Assembly (NCBI GenBank): GCA_905221455.1
Contig: CAJNDF010000003.1
Span: forward strand, 1-64,000
DNA: 64,000 nt
From: a bacterium
GTDB lineage: Bacteria > Bacillota > Bacilli > Lactobacillales > Streptococcaceae
Reading direction: 5' to 3'
Shown: piece by piece, positions 30,029 through 39,188 of the stretch
Numbering within the stretch: position 1 is the stretch's first letter
Layout of the letters: each line of letters opens with the position of its first letter
Program-made: the position numbers and the translations under genes
The notes under the pieces: generated by a model
Seen by the model: only the letters and a program-made list of their open reading frames with translations
What the model was told of the DNA's origin: nothing
Database searches by the model: none

Positions 30029-30660
30029 CACTCAACTATATGGAAATTTTAATCAAACTGGCCTTGGGTCTTTTCTCGCTGGTTTTTGTTATCAATGTGA
30101 CAGGAAAGGGGAACCTAGCACCTAACTCTGCGACAGACCAAATTCAGAACTATGTTCTTGGTGGTATCATCGGTGGGGTGATTTACAATAGTTCAATCAG
30201 CATTCTCCAGTATGCAGTGATTTTGATGATGTGGACGATTTTGGTCTTGACCCTCAAATGGTTCAATAACAATGTGCGTTTTGTGAAACGCTTGATTGAT
30301 GGGAAACCAACTCTTCTTATCAACAATGGAAAGATTGACCCAGAAGCCTGTCGTTCGGTTGGTTTGTCTGCGGCAGATGTTGCTCTCAAACTTCGTAGCC
30401 AAGGAATTTTCCAGATGAAGCAAGTTAAACGAGCTGTGCAGGAGCAAAATGGCCAACTCATCGTGGTCCAAATGGGAGATGAAAATCCTAAGTATCCAGT
30501 TGTGACTGACGGTGTGATCCAAGTAGATGTTTTGGAATCGATTGGTCGTAGCGAAGAGTGGCTGCTTGATAATCTCAGCAAACAAGGACATGACAATGTT
30601 GCCAATATCTTTATCGCTGAGTATGACAAGGGTGCCGTTACAGTTGTAACTTATGAATAA
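30025..30660 (+). CDS. DUF421 (YetF-like) membrane protein
   Basis: A 211-residue protein with three N-terminal membrane spans and a C-terminal YetF domain (GKPTLLINNGKIDPEA, then SAADVALKLRSQGIFQMKQVKRAV). The domain is found in sporulation and stress proteins of Firmicutes; no reaction is known. Translational coupling to DUF3290 suggests the two form a complex. Confidence 0.84.
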   Translation: MTLNYMEILIKLALGLFSLVFVINVTGKGNLAPNSATDQIQNYVLGGIIGGVIYNSSISILQYAVILMMWTILVLTLKWFNNNVRFVKRLIDGKPTLLINNGKIDPEACRSVGLSAADVALKLRSQGIFQMKQVKRAVQEQNGQLIVVQMGDENPKYPVVTDGVIQVDVLESIGRSEEWLLDNLSKQGHDNVANIFIAEYDKGAVTVVTYE

Positions 30661-30663
30661 GAA

Positions 30664-30689
30664 AAACCTGGGGTATTGGCCTCAGGTTT
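30664..30689 (+). other. hairpin between DUF421 gene and ABC exporter
   Basis: AAACCTGGGG and CCTCAGGTTT form a stable stem that starts three bases after the stop. The tail is only mildly T-rich, so partial termination or attenuation is likely before the ABC genes. Confidence 0.55.
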
Positions 30690-30714
30690 CCATTTGCAAT
30701 CAGAAAGGGATTTT

Positions 30715-32460
30715 ATGTCCATTATTCAAAAACTTTGGTGGTTTTTCAAGTTAGAAAAACGCCGTTATCTAGTCGGGATTGTGGCCTTGGTCTTGGTTTC
30801 CGTCCTTAATCTCATTCCACCTATGGTCATGGGGCGGGTCATTGATGCTATCACATCGGGACAATTAACCCAGCAAGACCTTCTTCTTGACCTATTTTAT
30901 TTGCTACTTGCGGCCTTTGGGATGTACTATCTGCGCTATGTTTGGCGGATGTATATCCTTGGGACTTCCTACCGTCTGGGACAGATTATGCGGTCTCGCT
31001 TATTTGAGCATTTCACAAAAATGTCTCCAGCCTTTTATCAGACCTATCGAACGGGAGACCTGATGGCACATGCGACCAATGATATCAATTCTCTCACCCG
31101 ATTGGCAGGTGGTGGCGTGATGTCTGCGGTGGATGCTTCTATCACGGCGCTGGTGACCTTGTTGACCATGCTCTTTAGCATCTCATGGCAAATGACCTTG
31201 GTTGCCATTCTCCCCCTACCTTTCATGGCCTATGCGACTAGCCGTTTAGGGAGAAAGACCCACAAGGCTTTTGGTGAATCGCAGGCTGCTTTCTCTGAAC
31301 TCAATAACAAGGTGCAGGAGTCCGTATCAGGTATCAAAGTGACCAAGTCTTTCGGTTATCAGGCAGACGAGCTCGAGTCTTTTCAGGCAGTCAATGAATT
31401 GACCTTCCAAAAGAACCTCCAAACCATGAAATACGATAGTCTCTTTGACCCCATGGTTCTCTTGTTTGTTGGTTCATCCTATGTTTTAACGCTCTTGGTC
31501 GGCTCCTTGATGGTTCAGGAGGGGCAGATTACGGTTGGTAATCTAGTTACCTTCATCAGCTACTTGGATATGTTGGTCTGGCCTCTTATGGCCATCGGCT
31601 TCCTCTTTAATATTACCCAGCGAGGCAAGGTTTCTTACCAGCGGATTGAGGAACTTTTATCTCAGGAATCACCTGTAAAAGATCTTGAATTTCCTTTAGA
31701 TGGTATCGAAAATGGGCGCTTGGAGTACGATATTGACAGCTTTGCCTTTGAAAATGAGGAAACACTGACGGATATTCACTTTAGTTTGGAAAAAGGGCAA
31801 ACTCTGGGCTTAGTCGGTCAGACAGGCTCTGGGAAAACGTCCTTGATTAAGCTCCTCTTACGTGAATACGATGTGGATAAGGGAGCTATTTATCTAAACG
31901 GTCACGATATTCGGGACTATCATCTGACAGACCTTCGTAGTCTTATGGGCTATGTTCCTCAGGACCAGTTCCTCTTTGCGACCTCGATTTTAGACAATAT
32001 CCGCTTTGGCAATCCTAACTTACCCCTTTCAGCGGTCGCGGAAGCAACTAAGCTAGCTCAAGTTTACCAAGATATTGTAGACATGCCTCAAGGATTTAAT
32101 ACGCTGATCGGTGAAAAAGGAGTCAGTCTTTCTGGTGGGCAAAAGCAGCGTCTGGCTATGAGTCGGGCTATGATTTTAGACCCTGAAATCTTGATTCTAG
32201 ATGATTCCTTGTCAGCCGTTGATGCCAAGACAGAGTATGCGATTATCGACAATCTCAAGGAGACGCGCAAGGACAAGACAACCATTATCACGGCTCATCG
32301 CCTCAGTGCGGTAGTCCATGCAGATTTGATTTTAGTCCTGCAAAATGGCCAAATCATCGAACAGGGAACGCACGAAGAACTGCTAGCTCTGGATGGCTGG
32401 TATGCCCAAACCTACCAGTCTCAGCAGTTGGAAATGAAAGGAGAAGAAGATGCAGAATAA
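30715..32460 (+). CDS. ABC exporter half, subunit with degenerate site
   Basis: A 581-residue type IV ABC half-exporter: six membrane helices (residues about 20-310) followed by an ATPase with Walker A GQTGSGKTS, signature LSGGQKQRL, and Walker B ILILDDSLSAVD. The catalytic Glu is replaced by Asp, as in the BmrC/TM287 partner of heterodimers. The start at 30715 (after AGAAAGGGA) is preferred to 30676. It overlaps the second half by 11 bases. Substrate unknown; multidrug export is the usual role. Confidence 0.9.
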   Translation: MSIIQKLWWFFKLEKRRYLVGIVALVLVSVLNLIPPMVMGRVIDAITSGQLTQQDLLLDLFYLLLAAFGMYYLRYVWRMYILGTSYRLGQIMRSRLFEHFTKMSPAFYQTYRTGDLMAHATNDINSLTRLAGGGVMSAVDASITALVTLLTMLFSISWQMTLVAILPLPFMAYATSRLGRKTHKAFGESQAAFSELNNKVQESVSGIKVTKSFGYQADELESFQAVNELTFQKNLQTMKYDSLFDPMVLLFVGSSYVLTLLVGSLMVQEGQITVGNLVTFISYLDMLVWPLMAIGFLFNITQRGKVSYQRIEELLSQESPVKDLEFPLDGIENGRLEYDIDSFAFENEETLTDIHFSLEKGQTLGLVGQTGSGKTSLIKLLLREYDVDKGAIYLNGHDIRDYHLTDLRSLMGYVPQDQFLFATSILDNIRFGNPNLPLSAVAEATKLAQVYQDIVDMPQGFNTLIGEKGVSLSGGQKQRLAMSRAMILDPEILILDDSLSAVDAKTEYAIIDNLKETRKDKTTIITAHRLSAVVHADLILVLQNGQIIEQGTHEELLALDGWYAQTYQSQQLEMKGEEDAE

Positions 32461-34192
32461 ACAAGAACAATGGGCTGTATTGAAGCGCTTGATGTCCTAT
32501 CTCAAGCCTTATGGTCTCCTGACTTTTTTGGCACTCAGTTTTCTCCTAGCAACGACGGTCATTAAAAGTGTCATTCCCCTCGTGGCTTCCCACTTTATCG
32601 ACCAGTATCTCAGCAATCTTAACCAACTGGCCGTTACCGTTTTACTGGCCTACTATGGCCTTTATATCCTACAAACTCTAGTTCAGTATGTCGGCAATCT
32701 TCTCTTTGCGCGGGTGTCTTACAGTATTGTTAGGGATATTCGTCGCGATGCTTTTGCCAATATGGAGAAGCTGGGCATGTCTTATTTTGACAAGACACCA
32801 GCAGGCTCCATCGTTTCTCGTTTGACCAATGATACCGAGACTATCAGTGATATGTTTTCGGGGATTTTATCTAGCTTTATCTCAGCAGTTTTCATCTTTC
32901 TGACAACTCTTTATACCATGTTGGTATTGGATTTTCGTTTGACAGCTTTAGTCTTGCTCTTTCTTCCCTTGATTTTCCTTTTGGTCAATCTCTATCGGAA
33001 AAAATCAGTCAAGATTATCGAGAAAACCAGAAGTCTATTATCAGATATCAATAGCAAGCTAGCAGAGAATATTGAAGGAATCAGGATTATTCAGGCCTTT
33101 AATCAAGAGAGGCGCCTGCAGGCAGAATTTGATGAAATCAACCAAGAACACTTGGTCTATGCCAACCGTTCTGTAGCCTTGGATGCCCTCTTTTTGAGAC
33201 CTGCCATGAGTTTGCTGAAACTTCTAGGCTATGCCGTTTTGATGGCCTACTTTGGTTACCGTGGCCTTTCTATCGGGATAACGGCAGGAACCATGTACGC
33301 CTTTATCCAGTACATCAATCGTCTCTTTGACCCCTTGATTGAAGTGACGCAAAACTTTTCAACGCTTCAAACTTCTATGGTTTCTGCAGGTCGTGTTTTT
33401 GCCTTGATTGATGAGAGGACCTATGAGCCACTTCAAGAAGATGGACAGGCTAAACTCAAAGAAGGCAATATCCGTTTTGAACATGTATGTTTCTCGTATG
33501 ATGGCAAGCATCAGATTCTGGATGATATTTCCTTTTCAGTTAACAAGGGTGAAACCATTGCCTTTGTCGGTCATACAGGTTCAGGGAAATCTTCCATTAT
33601 CAATGTCCTCATGCGCTTTTATGAATTTCAGTCAGGGCGAGTTCTCTTGGATGGGGTGGATATTAGAGGCTACAGTCAGGAAGAGCTGAGAAAGAACATC
33701 GGGCTGGTCTTGCAAGATCCCTTCCTCTATCACGGGACTATCAAATCCAATATCGCCATGTACCAAAATCTTAGTGATGATCAGGTTCAGGCTGCGGCTG
33801 CCTTTGTCGACGCAGATTCCTTTATTCAGGACCTTCCGCTGGGATATGATGCACCTGTTTCCGAACGTGGTTCGAGTTTTTCAACTGGACAGCGTCAGCT
33901 TCTTGCCTTTGCCAGAACAGTTGCCAGTCAGCCTAAAATTCTGATTTTGGATGAAGCGACAGCCAATATTGACTCTGAAACAGAAAGCATGGTTCAAGCT
34001 TCTCTGGCGAAGATGAGACAGGGGCGGACAACCATTGCCATTGCCCACCGCCTTTCTACTATCCAAGACGCCAACTGTATCTATGTCTTGGACAAGGGGC
34101 GAATTATCGAGAGCGGAACCCATGAAGAACTTTTGGCCTTGGGAGGAACCTATCACAAGATGTATAGCTTGCAGGCAGGGGCCATGTCTTAA
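32450..34192 (+). CDS. ABC exporter half, catalytic subunit
   Basis: A 580-residue half-exporter with six membrane helices and an ATPase with Walker A GHTGSGKSS and Walker B ILILDEATANID carrying the catalytic Glu. Its signature reads FSTGQRQLL, which is off consensus. Combined with its partner this gives one canonical and one degenerate ATP site, the pattern of asymmetric exporters such as BmrCD or LmrCD. Its ribosome site lies inside the partner gene. Confidence 0.9.
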   Translation: MQNKQEQWAVLKRLMSYLKPYGLLTFLALSFLLATTVIKSVIPLVASHFIDQYLSNLNQLAVTVLLAYYGLYILQTLVQYVGNLLFARVSYSIVRDIRRDAFANMEKLGMSYFDKTPAGSIVSRLTNDTETISDMFSGILSSFISAVFIFLTTLYTMLVLDFRLTALVLLFLPLIFLLVNLYRKKSVKIIEKTRSLLSDINSKLAENIEGIRIIQAFNQERRLQAEFDEINQEHLVYANRSVALDALFLRPAMSLLKLLGYAVLMAYFGYRGLSIGITAGTMYAFIQYINRLFDPLIEVTQNFSTLQTSMVSAGRVFALIDERTYEPLQEDGQAKLKEGNIRFEHVCFSYDGKHQILDDISFSVNKGETIAFVGHTGSGKSSIINVLMRFYEFQSGRVLLDGVDIRGYSQEELRKNIGLVLQDPFLYHGTIKSNIAMYQNLSDDQVQAAAAFVDADSFIQDLPLGYDAPVSERGSSFSTGQRQLLAFARTVASQPKILILDEATANIDSETESMVQASLAKMRQGRTTIAIAHRLSTIQDANCIYVLDKGRIIESGTHEELLALGGTYHKMYSLQAGAMS

Positions 34193-34222
34193 TACTCTTT
34201 GATTTTCATTGAGTTAAAGAAG

Positions 34223-34250
34223 GAAATCCGTCAAATTACAGATTTCTTTC
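34223..34250 (+). terminator. probable terminator of the ABC exporter genes
   Basis: GAAATC/GATTTC with an inner GT/AC pairing, followed by TTTC. It is a weak but well-placed hairpin. Confidence 0.5.
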
Positions 34251-34268
34251 ACCGCCTTTTCCATTTTG

Positions 34269-34277
34269 TGGTATAAT
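34269..34277 (+). promoter_or_regulatory. extended -10 promoter of the sugar transferase gene
   Basis: TGG-TATAAT with no clear -35, 46 bases before the ATG. A TTGACA at 34286 is only five bases from another TATAAT and cannot pair with it. Confidence 0.6.
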
Positions 34278-34322
34278 GAAAAATGTTGACAAATAGTATA
34301 ATAAAAACAAAGGAGAAACAGC

Positions 34323-35015
34323 ATGCTGAAATGGGAAGACTTGCCTGTGGAAATGAAATCAAGCGAGGTTGAGTCTTACTACCAGCTTGTCTCTAAAAGG
34401 AAGGGTTCGCTGATTTTCAAGCGTTGCTTGGACTGGTTTTTGGCCTTGGTTGTATTGGTTCTGACCTCTCCCATCTTTCTCATCTTGAGCATTTGGATCA
34501 AGTTGGATAGCAAGGGGCCTGTCATTTACAAGCAAGAGCGCGTGACCCAGTACAACCGTCCTTTTAAGATTTGGAAGTTCCGTACTATGGTGACGGATGC
34601 GGACAAAAAAGGCAGTCTGGTGACTTCAGCTAACGATAGCCGCATTACCAAGGTTGGAAATTTCATCCGACGTGTGCGCTTGGACGAACTGCCTCAGCTG
34701 GTCAATGTCCTTAAAGGCGAGATGTCCTTTGTTGGGACACGTCCTGAAGTGCCACGTTACACAGAGCAGTATAGCCCTGAAATGATGGCGACCTTACTTT
34801 TGCCAGCAGGAATTACTTCTCCGGCCAGCATCAACTACAAGGATGAGGACACCATCATCAGTCAAATGACCGAAAAAGGCCTGTCAGTTGACCAAGCCTA
34901 TGTCGAACACGTCCTTCCTGAAAAGATGCGCTATAATCTCGCCTATCTCCGAGAGTTTAGTTTCCTTGGAGACATCAAAATCATGTTTCAAACCGTGTTT
35001 GAAGTGCTAAAATAA
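34323..35015 (+). CDS. undecaprenyl-phosphate sugar phosphotransferase (teichoic acid initiation)
   Basis: A 230-residue bacterial sugar transferase with one N-terminal membrane helix (residues about 35-60) and the conserved cytoplasmic part: KFRTMVTDADKKG, RVRLDELPQLVNVLKGEMSFVGTRPE. Such enzymes move a sugar-1-phosphate to undecaprenyl phosphate. In pneumococcus the equivalent pair with an aminotransferase is proposed to make and load AATGal, the first sugar of the teichoic acid repeat. The role rests on that context. Confidence 0.85.
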   Translation: MLKWEDLPVEMKSSEVESYYQLVSKRKGSLIFKRCLDWFLALVVLVLTSPIFLILSIWIKLDSKGPVIYKQERVTQYNRPFKIWKFRTMVTDADKKGSLVTSANDSRITKVGNFIRRVRLDELPQLVNVLKGEMSFVGTRPEVPRYTEQYSPEMMATLLLPAGITSPASINYKDEDTIISQMTEKGLSVDQAYVEHVLPEKMRYNLAYLREFSFLGDIKIMFQTVFEVLK

Positions 35016-35057
35016 AGTAGTCATGAGAAAATGAGTACAGATCAAAGGAGCAAATCA

Positions 35058-36287
35058 ATGCCAAATTACAATATTCCATTTTCACCACCCGATATTACAG
35101 AAGCTGAAATTGCTGAAGTAGCGGATACCCTTCGTTCTGGTTGGATCACGACAGGTCCTAAGACCAAAGAACTGGAGCGTCGCTTATCTCAATATACACA
35201 GACACCTAAGACTGTCTGCCTCAACTCTGCAACTGCCGCTCTTGAGCTGATTTTGCGCGTTTTGAAAGTGGGACCTGGTGATGAAGTCATCGTTCCAGCC
35301 ATGACCTATACAGCTTCATGTAGTGTCATCACTCACGTAGGAGCGACCCCTGTCATGGTGGATATCCAAGCAGATACGTTTGAGATGAACTATGACCTTC
35401 TTGAGCAAGCCATTACTGAAAAGACTAAGGTCATTATTCCTGTTGAGCTTGCGGGGATTGTTTGCGACTATGACCGTTTGTTCCAAGTTGTGGAGAAAAA
35501 ACGTGACCTCTTTACTGCTGCAAGCAAGTGGCAAAAAGCCTTTAACCGTATTGTGATTGTTTCTGATAGTGCCCACGCTTTGGGGTCTACTTATAAAGGA
35601 CAACCAGCTGGATCAATCGCCGACTTTACTTCCTTCTCATTCCATGCCGTTAAGAATTTTACAACTGCTGAGGGTGGAAGTGCGACTTGGAAAGCCAATC
35701 CAGCGATTGACGACGAAGAGATGTACAAGGAATTCCAAATCCTTTCTCTTCACGGTCAAACAAAGGATGCCCTTGCTAAGATGCAGCTGGGCTCATGGGA
35801 ATACGATATCGTCACACCAGCATACAAGTGCAATATGACCGATATCATGGCTTCGCTTGGTTTGGTACAATTGGACCGTTACCCTGGTTTGTTAGAACGT
35901 CGTAAGGACATTGTGAACCGTTATGATTGTGGTTTTGCTGGTTCTCGCATCCATCCATTGGCACATGAGACTGACACAGTCGAGTCTTGTCGTCACCTTT
36001 ACATCACCCATGTAGAAGGAGCAAGTTTAGAAGAACGCAATCTTATTATCCAAGAATTGGCCAAAGCAGGAATTGCAAGTAACGTACACTACAAACCGCT
36101 TCCTCTCTTGACAGCCTATAAGAATCTTGGCTTTGATATGGCTAACTATCCTAAGGCCTATGCCTTCTTTGAAAATGAAATTACCCTCCCTCTTCACACT
36201 AAACTAAGCGATGAAGAAGTGGACTATATCATTGAGACTTTCAAAACAGTTTCTGAAAAAGTGCTAACTTTATCAAAAAAATCGTAA
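35058..36287 (+). CDS. DegT/DnrJ/EryC1 sugar aminotransferase
   Basis: A 409-residue PLP enzyme of the sugar aminotransferase family: GWITTGPKTKELE, LNSATAALELILR, DSAHALGSTYKG, and the PLP lysine in FTSFSFHAVKNFTTAEGG. It would aminate a 4-keto sugar nucleotide, in this setting the precursor of AATGal for teichoic acid. The start at 35058 has AAAGGAGCAAATCA before it; an upstream codon at 35031 is not supported. It forms an operon with the sugar transferase. Confidence 0.88.
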   Translation: MPNYNIPFSPPDITEAEIAEVADTLRSGWITTGPKTKELERRLSQYTQTPKTVCLNSATAALELILRVLKVGPGDEVIVPAMTYTASCSVITHVGATPVMVDIQADTFEMNYDLLEQAITEKTKVIIPVELAGIVCDYDRLFQVVEKKRDLFTAASKWQKAFNRIVIVSDSAHALGSTYKGQPAGSIADFTSFSFHAVKNFTTAEGGSATWKANPAIDDEEMYKEFQILSLHGQTKDALAKMQLGSWEYDIVTPAYKCNMTDIMASLGLVQLDRYPGLLERRKDIVNRYDCGFAGSRIHPLAHETDTVESCRHLYITHVEGASLEERNLIIQELAKAGIASNVHYKPLPLLTAYKNLGFDMANYPKAYAFFENEITLPLHTKLSDEEVDYIIETFKTVSEKVLTLSKKS

Positions 36288-36295
36288 AAAAGTCT

Positions 36296-36324
36296 TGACA
36301 AAGAAAAAACAAAGTATTAAAATA
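36296..36324 (+). promoter_or_regulatory. trp promoter
   Basis: TTGACA, a 17-base spacer and TAAAAT. It starts eight bases after the aminotransferase stop and drives the first T-box. Confidence 0.85.
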
Positions 36325-36344
36325 AGTTCAATAAATCAGAAAAG

Positions 36345-36583
36345 TAACTATTTTTGATCTTCAGGGAGCCTGTGGTGATTGTGAACAGGTGGTTGGGAGT
36401 AGTGAAAGTGGGCTGATTTGAAAAATGAATTTGAAACAATGAAAATTCGGTGCGCACACCTTACAGTGCAACTTGTTGTTAGACAAGGTAGAGATGTAAA
36501 GGGGAATGCTCCCTTTATAATTGAGGTGGCACCGCGTTACCAACGCCCTCACATGGAATTTAATTCTGTGTGTGGGCTTTTTT
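36345..36583 (+). ncRNA. T-box leader 1 (tryptophan), orphan
   Basis: The 3' part holds the T-box sequence AATTGAGGTGGCACCGCG (36519-36536) followed by a strong terminator, GCCC...GGGC with TTTTTT (36545-36583). Stem I has the distal helix CCTGT/ACAGG and a base helix ATTTTT/AAAAAT. The specifier is most likely TGG at 36409-36411, so it senses uncharged tRNA-Trp. No intact gene follows; only a BOX element and a trpB fragment stand before the second T-box. Confidence 0.88.
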
Positions 36584-36711
36584 CTATCCGTCATTTTGTT
36601 TATCTTTTATTAGGGCGTTAAGTCGCTTTGATGAACTTGAGTTCTATCTGCAGCTCCTTGCCTACTACTAAAAGCAAACAAAAAGGCCGAACTAATACGA
36701 AAAAAGCTAGT

Positions 36712-36864
36712 AATACTCAATGAAAATCAAAGAGCAAACTAGGAAACTAGCCGCAGGCTGCTCAAAACACTGTTTTGAGGTTGTGGATAGAACTGACGAA
36801 GTCAGTAACCATACATACGGAAAGGCGACGTTGACGCGGTTTGAAGAGATTTTCGAAGAGTATA
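36712..36864 (+). repeat. BOX element, copy 1 (A-B-C type)
   Basis: It begins AATACTCAATGAAAATCAAAG and ends TTTTCGAAGAGTATA. The core CATACGGAAAGGCGACGTTGACG is a slightly changed form of the BOX-A1R sequence. Internal palindromes CTCAAAACACTGTTTTGAG and ACTGACGAAGTCAGT form the middle module. BOX elements are typical of S. pneumoniae and relatives. Confidence 0.93.
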
Positions 36865-36882
36865 AAGGTGTACCGAGATGAA

Positions 36883-36960
36883 CATCTCTTCATCAATGTC
36901 TCTGGTCGTGGAGACAAGGACGTGGCTGCGATTGCAGACTACCTAGAAGTTAAAAAATAA
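36883..36960 (+). pseudogene. trpB: trpB C-terminal fragment (relic)
   Basis: The frame reads [20 protein letters not shown], then LEVKK and stop. SGRGDKDV is the C-terminal signature of the tryptophan synthase beta chain. It is not a copy of the trpB at 41.5 kb, which reads [20 protein letters not shown]. The fragment has no start or ribosome site. It lies between two Trp T-boxes and so looks like the last trace of an earlier trp gene behind T-box 1. Confidence 0.8.
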
Positions 36961-36961
36961 T

Positions 36962-37207
36962 AGATGGAAAAATTACAGTTATTTCTTTCCCAGAGAGCTT
37001 GTGGTTGCTGGAAACAAGCAGAGAAAGTTGTAAGGTTGGGTCCATCTGAAACAAGAGAAGAAAACATAATTCTCAAGGGAGTGCCCTTTATCGCACAGCC
37101 TGTTACAGGAAGATTCTGAGACAGGAATGAGAGATAGGAGAAATCCTATAATTGAGGTGGCACCGCGAATTTCGTCCTCACGCAAGTTATTTTGCGTGGG
37201 GATTTTT
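36962..37207 (+). ncRNA. T-box leader 2 (tryptophan), of trpE
   Basis: The stem I base AGATGGA (36962-36968) pairs with TCCATCT (37041-37047). Just before the 3' strand stands TGG (37037-37039), the tryptophan specifier. The T-box sequence AATTGAGGTGGCACCGCG lies at 37150-37167, and the terminator CCTCACGCAA/TTGCGTGGGG with TTTTT at 37176-37207. Uncharged tRNA-Trp would favour the antiterminator and expression of trpEGDCFBA. Confidence 0.92.
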
Positions 37208-37253
37208 CATACAGTCGCCACGGACTAGAAGTAGAACTGAAAGGGAAAATACA

Positions 37254-38615
37254 ATGGAACGAATCATTCATGGAGATGTCTTATCACCAATCTTGGCTTA
37301 TATGCGCCTAAAGGGGCAACACAAGGTTATCTTAGAAAGTATTCCGAGAGACAAGGAAACAGCTCGCTTTTCTATCTTGGCCTATAATCCAGTTTTTGAG
37401 ATTAAGTTTGAAAATGGGATCCTTTATCAAAATGGTCAAGTGATTGATTGGGATCCCTTGGATTTCCTTTATGAAGTAACTCATAAGAGTCAGCACCATT
37501 CAGATCTACCTTTTGGTGGGGGAGCCATTGGTTTTGTCGGTTACGATATGATTTCGCTCTATGAAGAAATTGGTCAAATCCCTCAAGATACCATTGGAAC
37601 GCCAGACATGCATTTCTTTGTTTATGAGAGCTACATGGTTTTTGACCACAAGAAGGAAAAAATCCATGTCATCGAGGATGCTCTTTACAGCGAGCGTAGT
37701 CAAGAAGACTTGGAAAAAGCCTTGAATCAAGTGCTTGAGGAATTACGCATCCCTGCTCCAAATGAATTTGAAGACTTGAATTTATCACCACTTGACTTCA
37801 AACCGCATATTGCTCCTCAGAAGTTTGAAGAAATGGTGGAAACAGCTCGTGATTTGATTCGTAATGGTGATATGTTCCAATGTGTGCTCAGTCAGCGCTT
37901 CTCAGCAGAGGTTACTGGCAATCCATTTGACTTCTACAGAAATCTTCGCGTGACCAATCCATCAAATTATCTCTATTTCTATGATTTTGGGGATTATCAA
38001 ATCATCGGTGCCAGTCCTGAAAGTTTGGTTTCTGTTAAAAATGGCATTGTAACAACCAATCCGATTGCGGGTACACGACCAAGAGGGGCTACGGATGAAG
38101 AAGACAAGGCTTTGGCGACTGACCTGCTTTCTGATGAGAAGGAAACAGCAGAACATCGGATGTTGGTAGACTTAGGGCGTAACGATATTGGTCGCATCTC
38201 TGAAACAGCCAGTGTCCAAGTCACCAAGTATATGGAAGTGGAGCTCTTCCGCTATGTCATGCATTTGACCAGCGTGGTGAAAGGGCGTTTGCTTCCAGAA
38301 CTCACTGCCATGGATGCCTTGAAATCAACACTCCCAGCTGGAACAGTTTCAGGAGCACCAAAGATTCGGGCCATGAGACGTATCTATGAACTGGAAACAG
38401 AAAAACGTGGTGTATACGCAGGAGCAATCGGATACTTGTCTGCGACGGGTGATATGGACTTCGCTATCGCCATCCGAACTATGATTCTCAAAAATCAAAC
38501 AGCCTATGTGCAGGCTGGGGCAGGGATTGTCTATGACTCTATCGCAAAAAACGAATACCAAGAAACCATTAACAAGGCTAAATCTATGACTAGAATTGGA
38601 GAACTAAGACCATGA
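37254..38615 (+). CDS. trpE: anthranilate synthase component I
   Basis: A 453-residue chorismate-binding enzyme that, with TrpG, converts chorismate to anthranilate. Family motifs are PIAGTRPRG, DLGRNDIGR, VSGAPKIRAM and YVQAGAGIVYDS. Start 37254 has GAAAGGGAAAA upstream; an open frame back to 37152 runs through the T-box terminator and is not coding. It overlaps trpG by four bases. Confidence 0.96.
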   Translation: MERIIHGDVLSPILAYMRLKGQHKVILESIPRDKETARFSILAYNPVFEIKFENGILYQNGQVIDWDPLDFLYEVTHKSQHHSDLPFGGGAIGFVGYDMISLYEEIGQIPQDTIGTPDMHFFVYESYMVFDHKKEKIHVIEDALYSERSQEDLEKALNQVLEELRIPAPNEFEDLNLSPLDFKPHIAPQKFEEMVETARDLIRNGDMFQCVLSQRFSAEVTGNPFDFYRNLRVTNPSNYLYFYDFGDYQIIGASPESLVSVKNGIVTTNPIAGTRPRGATDEEDKALATDLLSDEKETAEHRMLVDLGRNDIGRISETASVQVTKYMEVELFRYVMHLTSVVKGRLLPELTAMDALKSTLPAGTVSGAPKIRAMRRIYELETEKRGVYAGAIGYLSATGDMDFAIAIRTMILKNQTAYVQAGAGIVYDSIAKNEYQETINKAKSMTRIGELRP

Positions 38616-39178
38616 TTTTATTGATTGACAACTATGATTCTTTTACCTATAACTTGGCGCAATACATTGGGAATTTTGCAGAAGTGCAGGTCTTGAGAAA
38701 TGATGATCCTAAGCTGTATGAAGAAGCTGAAAAAGCAGATGGTCTGGTCTTTTCTCCTGGTCCTGGTTGGCCAGTTGATGCTGGAAAGATGGAAGATATG
38801 ATTCGTGACTTTGCAGGCAAGAAACCGATTCTTGGAATTTGTTTGGGGCACCAAGCCATTGCAGAAGTTTTTGGTGGGAAGTTAGGTTTGGCTCCCAAAG
38901 TCATGCATGGGAAACAGAGCAATATCAGCTTTGAAGCACCATCTGTTTTGTATCAAGGAATTGAGGATGGCCGTGCGGTCATGCGTTACCACAGTATTTT
39001 GATTGAAGAAATGCCAGAAGAGTTTGAAGTGACAGCTCGTTCGACTGATGACCAAGCTATTATGGGAATTCAACACAAAAATCTACCGATTTATGGCTTC
39101 CAGTACCATCCAGAGAGTATCGGAACGCCAGATGGCTTGTCTTCTATTCGGAATTTTATCGAGAATGTTGTAAAGTGA
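38612..39178 (+). CDS. trpG: anthranilate synthase component II (glutamine amidotransferase)
   Basis: A 188-residue class I amidotransferase supplying ammonia to TrpE. The catalytic Cys is in GICLGHQAI and the His-Glu pair in [15 protein letters not shown] is the typical N-terminal motif (usually PGPG-P). It may also serve folate synthesis if no PabA exists elsewhere. Confidence 0.95.
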   Translation: MILLIDNYDSFTYNLAQYIGNFAEVQVLRNDDPKLYEEAEKADGLVFSPGPGWPVDAGKMEDMIRDFAGKKPILGICLGHQAIAEVFGGKLGLAPKVMHGKQSNISFEAPSVLYQGIEDGRAVMRYHSILIEEMPEEFEVTARSTDDQAIMGIQHKNLPIYGFQYHPESIGTPDGLSSIRNFIENVVK

Positions 39179-39188
39179 GGAAACTAGG

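Noticed and set aside
32088..32291. Minus-strand open frame inside the ABC exporter gene.
   Set aside because: It is antisense to the Walker B region and has no ribosome site; such shadows are common over ABC genes.
34286..34302. TTGACA followed by TATAAT before the sugar transferase gene.
   Set aside because: The spacing is only five bases. The extended -10 at 34269-34277 is the better candidate.
36361..36621. Open frames of 67 and 77 codons on both strands over the first T-box.
   Set aside because: They cover the T-box helices and terminator and lack ribosome sites.
37152..37253. N-terminal extension of TrpE.
   Set aside because: It starts inside T-box 2 and reads through its terminator hairpin; the ATG at 37254 has a good ribosome site.
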